DNA from: Crocinitomicaceae bacterium
Lineage (GTDB): Bacteria > Bacteroidota > Bacteroidia > Flavobacteriales_D > Crocinitomicaceae
Direction: 5' to 3'
NCBI GenBank assembly: GCA_030833265.1
Contig: JAURHO010000123.1
Location: forward strand, 1-5,228
DNA length: 5,228 bases
This document shows positions 1 to 4,971 of this stretch, piece by piece (within the stretch, counting starts at the first letter, position 1; every line of letters begins with the position of its first letter). The translations under genes and the position numbers were made by a program. A model generated the notes under the pieces. That model had not been told where the DNA came from. It did no database searches and was given only the letters and a program-made list of their open reading frames with translations.

Positions 1-149
1 CAGCTTCCTCTAGCGCAACAAGCACAATTGCGTACGCTTTTAATGGCAGGGTCAGTCAATTTACAATTGATGCGGCTCCCGGAGCAGAAGCGAAGTGTAC
101 ATTTACGATTCATCCACGGGGCAACCAATACGGTTGGTCTAACCCATGA
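1..149 (+). CDS. Probable major tail tube protein, C-terminal end (5' truncated)
   Basis: This gene enters from the left edge, is read in the frame starting at base 3, and ends at TGA 147-149. The 48 visible residues are rich in Ser, Thr and Gly. They show two beta-strand-like stretches, around GRVSQFTIDA and AKCTFTIHP, and end in GNQYGWSNP. No catalytic motif is visible. The tail-tube call rests mainly on position, a few small genes upstream of a tail assembly chaperone pair and tape measure, where siphoviruses commonly carry the tube gene. The beta-rich C-terminus fits that but does not prove it. The stop overlaps the next start as ATGA. The other long reading of the same bases (frame 1, stopping near 177) gives a Gln/Arg/Leu-rich sequence without the beta pattern and is less likely. 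It could instead be another beta-rich structural protein, such as a tail completion protein. Confidence 0.45.
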   Translation, partial: ASSSATSTIAYAFNGRVSQFTIDAAPGAEAKCTFTIHPRGNQYGWSNP

Positions 150-370
150 TGAGCGAACAACTTGCAGCGGCTATTGAGGCGCTGATAAGCACTTACCAAG
201 ACCCCGTTCTAATAGCGCGGGGTCTAGTAATTGATCCGCAGGAAGTGGCTTTAGAGTTGGCACAAGCTATTCCTGATTCCTCGGAGGGTGCAGCTCTCCG
301 AATACTAGCAAAAACATATGAAAATACACAACACGAACGATCTATTGAACTTCCTGGTGAGCCAAGCTGA
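146..370 (+). CDS. Small hypothetical protein in tail operon (74 aa)
   Basis: I do not recognise this gene. It begins at ATG 146 (or the adjacent ATG 149), sharing ATGA with the preceding stop. No Shine-Dalgarno sequence is visible upstream, so translation is probably coupled to the gene before it. The product is acidic and mostly helical by composition, with Ala/Leu/Glu-rich stretches such as EQLAAAIEALI and VALELAQAI, and a polar Pro/Ser tail. It has no signal peptide, membrane segment or Cys/His metal motif. Its last 53 bases are shared, in a different frame, with the next small gene. Its place between a probable tube gene and a gp10-like gene suggests a small accessory or assembly factor, but that is inference from context only. 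Confidence 0.5.
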   Translation: MMSEQLAAAIEALISTYQDPVLIARGLVIDPQEVALELAQAIPDSSEGAALRILAKTYENTQHERSIELPGEPS

Positions 371-536
371 AACCAGACCAAATGGGTGGTTTGGTTTCTT
401 TGAACAAAAAGTAACCGGAATTCAATTGGCGCATGAAATGGCGCTGCGGTTTGCTGACAAAATGAGTCCAGAGCAAATTGTTGATTATGTTGTCGAGCTA
501 AACAACTTAATCTTCAAAAATATAGTGAGAATATAA
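318..536 (+). CDS. Small hypothetical protein in tail operon (72 aa)
   Basis: I do not recognise this gene. It starts at ATG 318 inside the previous small gene (53-base overlap, different frame) and stops at TAA 534-536, one base before the next ATG. No Shine-Dalgarno sequence precedes ATG 318. A GTG at 357 would cut the overlap to 14 bases but has no better ribosome site. The residues before it (MKIHNTNDLLNFLV) look like a normal N-terminal helix, so I keep the ATG. The product is small and mixed in charge, with an aromatic patch (NGWFGFFEQK, residues about 22-31) followed by two probable helices including SPEQIVDYVVELNNLIF. No known motif is visible. A single longer protein made by a frameshift from the 146-370 gene is possible, but I see no classical slippery site in the overlap. 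Confidence 0.5.
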   Translation: MKIHNTNDLLNFLVSQAETRPNGWFGFFEQKVTGIQLAHEMALRFADKMSPEQIVDYVVELNNLIFKNIVRI

Positions 537-537
537 A

Positions 538-1005
538 ATGGGCGTCAGCATAAAACTTGAAGGAATTGGTCAAGTAGATCAAATCTTTAAAGAACTTGCT
601 GCCCAAATTGGCGACAAAAAAGCCAATAGTAAAATTCTTGTTCCCGCTGTCCGGGAAGCCATGCGTCCAGTTTTGGCAATGGCAAAATCCAACGCGCCCG
701 TTGATACTGGAACTTTACAAAGAACGCTTCAAACAGAAGCAAGGAGACCAACTAAACGGGATCGCCGTTCTAAATACATTACGCAAACCGATACAGTAAT
801 TGCAATCGTAACAACAGCGCCAGCAAAAAAGTTAAAAAAACTTGGCATAAAAAGCGATGCCAGGGCAATAGCGCAAGAATTTGGGTCATCCAGAAATCCT
901 GCTCATCCATATTTAAGACCAGCACTTGAGTCACAAGCTCAAGCGGTTGTAAATAACCTTTCAACAATATTAGCAAGACGATTAAACGACTACAAAATCA
1001 AATGA
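538..1005 (+). CDS. HK97 gp10-like head-tail joining / tail completion protein
   Basis: At 155 residues this is in the usual size range of the HK97 gp10-like family, whose members complete the tail or head-tail joint in siphoviruses. Two family landmarks are visible: AKSNAPVDTGTL at residues 49-60, and a C-terminal block with EFG (114-116) followed by HPYLRPALE (123-131). Between them lies a basic, beta-prone stretch (ARRPTKRDRRSKY, then TDTVIAIVTT). The C-terminus is a helix. The ATG is one base after the preceding stop, with only a weak GTGAG site at 525-529. The stop overlaps the next start as ATGA. Its place after the putative tube gene and before the tail chaperones is not the textbook order, in which gp10-like genes precede the tube gene. 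The family call is secure, while the exact role (connector or tail completion) is inferred. Confidence 0.88.
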   Translation: MGVSIKLEGIGQVDQIFKELAAQIGDKKANSKILVPAVREAMRPVLAMAKSNAPVDTGTLQRTLQTEARRPTKRDRRSKYITQTDTVIAIVTTAPAKKLKKLGIKSDARAIAQEFGSSRNPAHPYLRPALESQAQAVVNNLSTILARRLNDYKIK

Positions 1006-1484
1006 CTAAATTAGCATCAATTCTTGGCTCTACTTATGAGCAAAAGCGCATAGAAATCCGAATTCGTAAATTTGAACTTGGTGGGCACACTTTTAAAGTT
1101 CGTGTTCCTTTGGTTTCTGAATCAGATGAAATTTATTCCAGGATAATTGAACCGCCCCCAGAAAAAATTGATGCAATTTATATTGCAATGACAAGTTCTT
1201 TGAATAAATTTAAAGACCAGGCATCAGAAGAATTTCAATTTACCGAGACTGACATTATTGTTTCTGGTAGATCAATGCGTGAGGCAGCAAAAAACAAAGC
1301 CATGACAGAGGCTAGAATTACAGAATATATCCGGTTGCTTTGCGCTGAAGACCCTGCTAATAGTCTTGCAGAAATTAATTACGAAGACATAGAGGCTGAA
1401 TGGCCCCTATCTGTTCAGCTTGCTTTGGTTGAAAGAATAGGGGAAGTTATTTCCCCAACCTATAAGGAAGCTCGGGGAAACTAA
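1002..1484 (+). CDS. Tail assembly chaperone (lambda gpG-like), upstream frame of G/GT pair
   Basis: This 160-residue acidic protein lies two frames upstream of the tape measure gene, the standard place for the tail assembly chaperone that binds the tape measure and recruits tube subunits. The N-terminal region has a short beta unit (RIRKFELGGHTFKVRVP, about residues 20-36), a pattern I associate with this family. The rest is helical and Glu-rich, ending LVERIGEVISPTYKEARGN. It starts at ATG 1002 inside an ATGA overlap without a Shine-Dalgarno site. The decisive feature is at its end. The final codons CGG GGA AAC precede TAA and contain an in-frame GGGAAAC slippery heptamer. The -1 frame is open across this point and runs on to 1840. 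Most ribosomes would stop here and make G alone. A minority should slip and make a G-T fusion of about 279 residues. Confidence 0.8.
   Translation: MTKLASILGSTYEQKRIEIRIRKFELGGHTFKVRVPLVSESDEIYSRIIEPPPEKIDAIYIAMTSSLNKFKDQASEEFQFTETDIIVSGRSMREAAKNKAMTEARITEYIRLLCAEDPANSLAEINYEDIEAEWPLSVQLALVERIGEVISPTYKEARGN
1475..1481 (+). promoter_or_regulatory. Programmed -1 ribosomal frameshift site, GGGAAAC
   Basis: Bases 1475-1481 read G GGA AAC in the frame of the upstream chaperone, a perfect X XXY YYZ heptamer two codons before its TAA. It differs from the well-known lambda G/GT site (GGGAAAG) only in the last base. After slipping, translation continues L-I-G-S-L-R-N-Q into the downstream frame, which is open from base 1466. 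A TAAGGA at 1463-1468 resembles a Shine-Dalgarno sequence with no usable start codon after it. Such sequences stimulate -1 shifting in dnaX, although the gap here is shorter. A small hairpin can be drawn at 1487-1510 (GGC with GCC, then TTGA with TCAA around a GGAA loop), but it is weak. The motif is seen directly; the frameshift is inferred from motif, frame and gene position. Confidence 0.82.
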
Positions 1485-1492
1485 TTGGCTCA

Positions 1493-1840
1493 TTGAGGAA
1501 TCAAGTTGCCACGGCAATGATCTTCAATGGGCATACACCAGACTCAGTTGCCAACCTTGATGATATAACCATGGCTCAAATCCAAACAATGTATGCTGAT
1601 GGTGCTATTGGAAACAATAGCATTATTGCTTTGCTTGGAACTTTGATAAACGGTTTGTTTAATTATATTCGTCCCGCATCTGCTCAACCTTATAAACTTT
1701 CAAGTATCATTGGGAATGGATACGATTACATTTATCCACCAGCAACTAAAGACCAATTAAAAGCTCAAGTAAATGAAAGCCTTTTAGCATTTATGGCAAG
1801 CGCACCGGGATTCGATAAGGAGCGTTTTAATGGCAAATAA
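1493..1840 (+). CDS. T domain of tail assembly chaperone fusion (lambda gpGT-like), made by -1 frameshift
   Basis: This frame is open from base 1466 to TAA 1838-1840. Read as a separate gene it would begin at TTG 1493, with no Shine-Dalgarno site at a suitable distance, or at ATG 1517. It is better explained as the C-terminal 119 residues of a fusion with the 1002-1484 protein, joined at base 1481. The sequence MAQIQTMYADGAIGNN, then LINGLFNYIRP, YDYIYPPAT and a helical end fit my recollection of downstream T domains in siphovirus chaperone pairs, and the position directly before the tape measure matches. In lambda the T domain links the chaperone-coated tape measure to the tube protein and is absent from finished tails. 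Its last 11 bases overlap the tape measure start. The role is inferred from lambda, and the joint boundary has not been tested. Confidence 0.78.
   Translation: MRNQVATAMIFNGHTPDSVANLDDITMAQIQTMYADGAIGNNSIIALLGTLINGLFNYIRPASAQPYKLSSIIGNGYDYIYPPATKDQLKAQVNESLLAFMASAPGFDKERFNGK
1816..1822 (+). promoter_or_regulatory. Strong ribosome binding site of the tape measure gene
   Basis: TAAGGAG lies 7 bases before ATG 1830 and inside the end of the T frame. It is one of the best Shine-Dalgarno matches in the window. It fixes the tape measure start and lets that gene be translated independently of the low-frequency frameshift product that overlaps it. Confidence 0.85.
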
Positions 1841-3932
1841 TATTGCAAGACTTGGCGTATTGCTTGGTCTTGATAGCGCGGAATTTGTAAAAGGCATTGA
1901 AGCGGCTGGGAAAAAACTTGCTGATTTTGCTGACAAGGCGGCATCTTATGGCAAATTTGGAGCAGCCGCGCTTCTTGTTTTAACCCAACAAGCATTAGCC
2001 TACGCTGATGAAATTGCAGATGTTGCCAAAGCCAACGACATTGCAATTGACTCCATTTTGAAACTCAGCAACGCACTGGGCAACGCTGGCGGCAAAGCTG
2101 AAGATGCTGGTAAATTAATTGCGGGATTTACAAAGTTTGTAGATAACGCAGCAGAGGGTTCCTTTGAAGCGCAAAAGTCATTTAGCAAGGCTGGTATTTC
2201 GCTAAAGGACTTGGGAAAACTCAGCTCGGAAGATTTGCTTCAAAAGACAATACAAGGTCTTGCTAAGATTACGGATCCATTGACCCGCAATGCAAAAGCA
2301 ATGGAAATATTTGGCAAAGCAGCCAAGGGAGTAGATTTTACTGATCTTGCCAATGGTATGAATTCAGTAACAAAGGCAACGGAAGCCCAAGCAGAAGCAA
2401 TTAAACAAGCGGCAGATTTTCATGATTTGTTGGCAGAACGCGCAAGGGACACCTTAATTGTTTTGTCTGTTGAGCTTGGTCCCATACTCAAGCTGACAAC
2501 AGATTACATAAAAGAGATGACTGGTGAAACCAATATCATGGGAAAGGTTTTTGGTACAGTATTTGAAACTATAGTAATTTCTGGTGCAAATGCTGCATTT
2601 GTCATAAAAGCAATTGCAGACGAAATAATGCACACTATTGAAAATGCCAAGATTTTATGGACAGGAGGAATAGCGGCAGCAATTGCTTTAAATGAAGCTC
2701 ATTCGGCAAAGTGGGAAGAAGAACGAAGAAGGTTAGACGAGTTTGAAAGCAAAATAATGAACCGAAACTTTGGTGGCATTTTGCCATCTCAGATGAGTTC
2801 ATGGGATGATGTTGCAGCAAAGCCAGCCGTAAAAAGACCAGTCAAAGCTGGAGTAGACCCGGAAGTTGAAAAGAGAAAAGCAGTTATTTTTAAAGCAATG
2901 ATGGATGAATTGCAAGAAACTGAACGCATTCAAGCTGAAATTGCAGAAATTTATAAGAAAGCGGATGACAAAATATTAGCAGATTGGAAAGCCAATGAAG
3001 CATTAAAGTTTCAATTGCTTGAAGATGAGTTACGAAATGAACAGCAAATACAAGAAGAAATTGGCATAATAAATAATCGCTACGCCGAAGGGAATGCCAT
3101 TCAAATGGAATCCCAAAAACTTGATGAAAAAGATTTAGCCAGAACTCAAGAAATGTTTAAACTGGAACAGTACGGTTTAAATATGAAGTCTGAGGATTTG
3201 CAGTTTGAAAAAGATAGAATGGCAATAGAAAATAAAAGAGCAGATGCAATTGAAAGAATAAATGCTAATTCTGCTTTAACATCAGATGCAAGGGAGGAGG
3301 CGCTGCTTAGAGAAAACGCTTTGGCTCAAGAAGCCATTAGGCTTGCGGCTGAAAGAAATAGAATTATTAAAGAAGCTAAAGCAGGAACATTTGAAGAAGG
3401 ATTCTTTAAAGGAATAGATAAGTTTGTAAATAATCTTGCAACTGATATGGAGAATGGACAAAAGGCTTTTGAATCAGTAATGAATAATATGAGTCAAGCC
3501 TTGGATACTTTTGTAAAAACCGGAAAGCTAAATTTTAAGGATTTTGCTCGGTCAATCATCCAAGACTTGATAGCAATCCAACTAAAAGCTCAAGCAAATA
3601 GTTTACTGTCAATGGCGTTTAAAATGTTTACTGGCGGTGGGGAAGGGTTGGGTGCTAATTATGCCAAAGCAGACGGTGGATCGGTATCTGGAAACAATGC
3701 CTACTTAGTTGGTGAAAGGGGTCCAGAAATATTTATGCCTTCCGGCAGCGGAACGATCATCCCAAATCACTCTTTGAGCATGGGCGGCGGCACTACCAAT
3801 GTCACCAATAATTACATAAGCGCAATTGATGTTAAGAGCTTTGAAGACCGCCTTTTGGGAAGTAGCAATACAATCTGGGCTGCAAATGCTTACGCCAATA
3901 AAAGTCTAGCCGTTAGCAGGGGTAGAACATGA
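1830..3932 (+). CDS. Tail tape measure protein (lambda-type C-terminal domain)
   Basis: At 700 residues this is the longest gene in the window. Tape measure proteins set tail length and fill the tube lumen until DNA ejection. The N-terminal third is Ala/Gly-rich and helical, beginning ARLGVLLGLDSAEFVKGI, as in phage tape measure families. Moderately hydrophobic stretches occur near residues 235-260 and 270-290. Residues of about 335-520 are highly charged Glu/Lys/Gln-rich helix, probably coiled coil. The C-terminal domain carries TGKLNFKDFARSIIQDLIA (from residue 564), typical of the lambda tape measure C-terminal family. A glycine-rich end follows with GGSVSGNNAYLVGERGPEIF and GTIIPN (about 616-646), also common in these proteins. 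I see no peptidase or lytic motif. From lambda's scale (853 residues for a tail of roughly 135 nm) I infer a tail near 110 nm. The start is fixed by a good ribosome site, and the stop overlaps the next ATG as ATGA. Confidence 0.95.
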   Translation: MANNIARLGVLLGLDSAEFVKGIEAAGKKLADFADKAASYGKFGAAALLVLTQQALAYADEIADVAKANDIAIDSILKLSNALGNAGGKAEDAGKLIAGFTKFVDNAAEGSFEAQKSFSKAGISLKDLGKLSSEDLLQKTIQGLAKITDPLTRNAKAMEIFGKAAKGVDFTDLANGMNSVTKATEAQAEAIKQAADFHDLLAERARDTLIVLSVELGPILKLTTDYIKEMTGETNIMGKVFGTVFETIVISGANAAFVIKAIADEIMHTIENAKILWTGGIAAAIALNEAHSAKWEEERRRLDEFESKIMNRNFGGILPSQMSSWDDVAAKPAVKRPVKAGVDPEVEKRKAVIFKAMMDELQETERIQAEIAEIYKKADDKILADWKANEALKFQLLEDELRNEQQIQEEIGIINNRYAEGNAIQMESQKLDEKDLARTQEMFKLEQYGLNMKSEDLQFEKDRMAIENKRADAIERINANSALTSDAREEALLRENALAQEAIRLAAERNRIIKEAKAGTFEEGFFKGIDKFVNNLATDMENGQKAFESVMNNMSQALDTFVKTGKLNFKDFARSIIQDLIAIQLKAQANSLLSMAFKMFTGGGEGLGANYAKADGGSVSGNNAYLVGERGPEIFMPSGSGTIIPNHSLSMGGGTTNVTNNYISAIDVKSFEDRLLGSSNTIWAANAYANKSLAVSRGRT
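3918..3922 (+). promoter_or_regulatory. Ribosome binding site of the distal tail gene
   Basis: AGGGG sits 6 bases before ATG 3929, inside the last codons of the tape measure gene. It supports the start chosen for the next gene, which also shares ATGA with the tape measure stop. Confidence 0.6.
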
Positions 3933-4576
3933 GCTTCCAATCCATTGTAAATATTCAACAAAACATGACGGTCAACAACCGTCGAGTGGTGGGCCAGCAA
4001 ACAAGCCGGTCTGGACAACTAACGATTGCTCAATATTTAACCACTGTGCCATGGGTGTTTACCATCACTCCGCATTCATATTTGTACTATCCCCAGGTAA
4101 GGGATGTGATCCAGTCCATTGACAATTCTGATCGGCAGCTCCCGCAGAACATAACTTTTGCTGGGTCTACTTTGTCTTGGTTCACAACCTATGCTGGTGA
4201 GCTTACAACCGGTCAAGCTGCTGCTCTTACTTTGTCTTCAGTACCTGCCGCCAACGCAACCACAATCACCGTTGGGAATCTCCCGTCTGTAGCATCTACG
4301 GTAGTTGTTTTCGCTGCTGGAGATTTCTTGCAGATTGGCGTTTATGTTTACAAAGTTACCACAGCCGTTTTGCGAGGAAGTGTGTCTACGGTTTCTGTAA
4401 CTTTGCACAGACCAATAATAGGAACCCCATCAACCGGGACATTGACTGCTGTAGGCTCGGCTGTTTATTTTCCTGTTGTTGCCGAGGTTTGCCCCACTTA
4501 TACCCTTAACCCAATGACAAGCGGAGCTTTTGTCCAATGGGACCAACCGTTTGTCTTTCGTGAGTACATTGTTTAA
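3929..4576 (+). CDS. Probable distal tail (Dit-like) protein
   Basis: This 215-residue, beta-rich protein is the first gene after the tape measure, where siphoviruses commonly encode the distal tail protein that joins tube and tip. The N-terminal half has aromatic strands (VPWVFTITPHSYLYYPQVRD, about residues 40-59) and STLSWFTTYAGEL. The second half has ATTITVGNLPS, then AGDFLQIGVYVYKVTTAVL (about 130-148), an alternating strand pattern and a final FREYIV. The arrangement GDFLQIG...YKVT...HRPI...GT...VYFPV resembles what I recall of small phage distal-tail proteins carrying an OB-fold-like insertion. That is recollection, not a search result. Ser/Thr content is high and Lys is scarce compared with the tape measure. 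A perfect 6-bp hairpin lies 38 bases into the gene. The alternative is another minor tail protein of the same position, such as lambda gpM. Confidence 0.6.
   Translation: MSFQSIVNIQQNMTVNNRRVVGQQTSRSGQLTIAQYLTTVPWVFTITPHSYLYYPQVRDVIQSIDNSDRQLPQNITFAGSTLSWFTTYAGELTTGQAAALTLSSVPAANATTITVGNLPSVASTVVVFAAGDFLQIGVYVYKVTTAVLRGSVSTVSVTLHRPIIGTPSTGTLTAVGSAVYFPVVAEVCPTYTLNPMTSGAFVQWDQPFVFREYIV
3966..3984 (+). other. Hairpin in the early coding region of the distal tail gene
   Basis: GACGGT (3967-3972), loop CAACA, then ACCGTC (3978-3983) form a perfect 6-bp inverted repeat, extendable by one T-G wobble pair. No T-run follows, so it is not a classical terminator. It lies 38 bases after the ATG and encodes M-T-V-N-N-R. 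It may be chance or may tune translation of this gene. Confidence 0.3.
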
Positions 4577-4579
4577 GGA
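4574..4579 (+). promoter_or_regulatory. Ribosome binding site of the Dps-like gene
   Basis: TAAGGA overlaps the stop codon of the distal tail gene and lies 5 bases before ATG 4585. It is a good Shine-Dalgarno match that fixes this start and suggests the small protein is well translated in its own right. Confidence 0.75.
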
Positions 4580-4584
4580 TTATC

Positions 4585-4971
4585 ATGGCAACATTTAAAG
4601 CACAAATCACAGAGCCAGTTGTTCCTTTTGTAATGTGCTTGCTGCACAGCGTAACCAATGCTCACATCCTTCACCTACAGTCCAGAAGCTATTCCCAGCA
4701 TCAAGCTCTTGGAGCTTTCTACACCGAAATTGGCGAACTGGTGGATTCCTTTGTAGAATCTTACCAAGGCAAGTATGGGCTGCTAACAAATTATCCATCA
4801 GATTTTATGGTCCCAGAAGCACCAATCCCCTATATTGAATACCTGATGAATGAGGTTGAGACTTACAGAAACAAGCCAGGATTCCCGCAAGACTCTGAGT
4901 TGCAAAACGAGATTGACAACATTGCCAATTTGCTCAACAGCACTTTGTATAAACTTCGTTTTTTAGCATGA
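4585..4971 (+). CDS. Small helical protein with Dps/ferritin-like metal-site pattern
   Basis: This 128-residue, mostly helical protein can be read as a four-helix layout: about 11-33, 37-62, 76-90 and 99-127. In the first two helices His27, His39, Asp54 and Glu58 have exactly the spacing of the ferroxidase ligands His31, His43, Asp58 and Glu62 of Listeria innocua Dps. The aligned Tyr46 and Glu48 are shared as well, and no gap is needed over 32 residues. The Dps residue Asp47 is replaced by Gly43. The protein is shorter than typical Dps (about 155 residues). I believe related short phage proteins have been catalogued as a domain of unknown function (possibly DUF5856), but I cannot confirm this. 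It could bind iron, be a metal-free derivative of the fold, or be a tail-tip component. Its own ribosome site is good. Its end carries an in-frame T TTT TTA heptamer and overlaps the next gene as ATGA. Confidence 0.6.
   Translation: MATFKAQITEPVVPFVMCLLHSVTNAHILHLQSRSYSQHQALGAFYTEIGELVDSFVESYQGKYGLLTNYPSDFMVPEAPIPYIEYLMNEVETYRNKPGFPQDSELQNEIDNIANLLNSTLYKLRFLA
4959..4965 (+). promoter_or_regulatory. Candidate -1 frameshift heptamer T TTT TTA before the stop of the Dps-like gene
   Basis: In the frame of the 4585-4971 gene the last codons read CGT TTT TTA GCA TGA, so 4959-4965 is an in-frame T TTT TTA heptamer two codons before the stop. A -1 shift would continue through Ser directly into ATG 4968 and the next gene, which is in the matching frame. 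A 5-bp GC-rich hairpin (TGCCG, loop TAAC, CGGCA; 4982-4995) follows 16 bases later, farther than usual. A run of six T's can arise by chance, so this is only a candidate. Confidence 0.3.

Noticed and set aside
825..840. A-rich runs including in-frame A AAA AAG (825-831) and A AAA AAA (834-840) slippery heptamers in the gp10-like gene
   Set aside because: A -1 shift would replace the conserved EFG...PYLRPALE block with about 30 unrelated residues ending at 927-929, and no gene continues in that frame. The runs come from Lys codons.
3090..3114. Imperfect hairpin (GGGA...CCAT-TCAA-ATGG...TCCC) followed by five A's in the tape measure gene
   Set aside because: It lies in the middle of coding sequence, has a mismatch and a bulge, and lacks a T-run on the coding strand, so it is not supported as a terminator or RNA element.
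3290..3305. Very strong Shine-Dalgarno-like AGGGAGGAGG inside the tape measure gene, possible internal start
   Set aside because: The only near start is an in-frame CTG at 3303, which is rare as an initiator. The bases are explained by Arg-Glu-Glu codons. A similar AGGAGGAA at 2663-2670 also lacks a start codon.
2130..3435. Near repeat AAGTTTGTAGATAA / AAGTTTGTAAATAA at about 2135 and 3421 in the tape measure gene
   Set aside because: Both encode KFV(D/N)N in helical regions. With one isolated pair and no periodicity, it is explained by shared codons in an AT-rich helical protein.
4607..4838. Overlapping open frames on both strands within the Dps-like gene (4607-4798 minus, 4635-4838 plus)
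   Set aside because: Their products are Cys/Arg/Leu-rich without motifs, have no ribosome sites, and lie wholly inside a well-supported gene. They are shadow frames.
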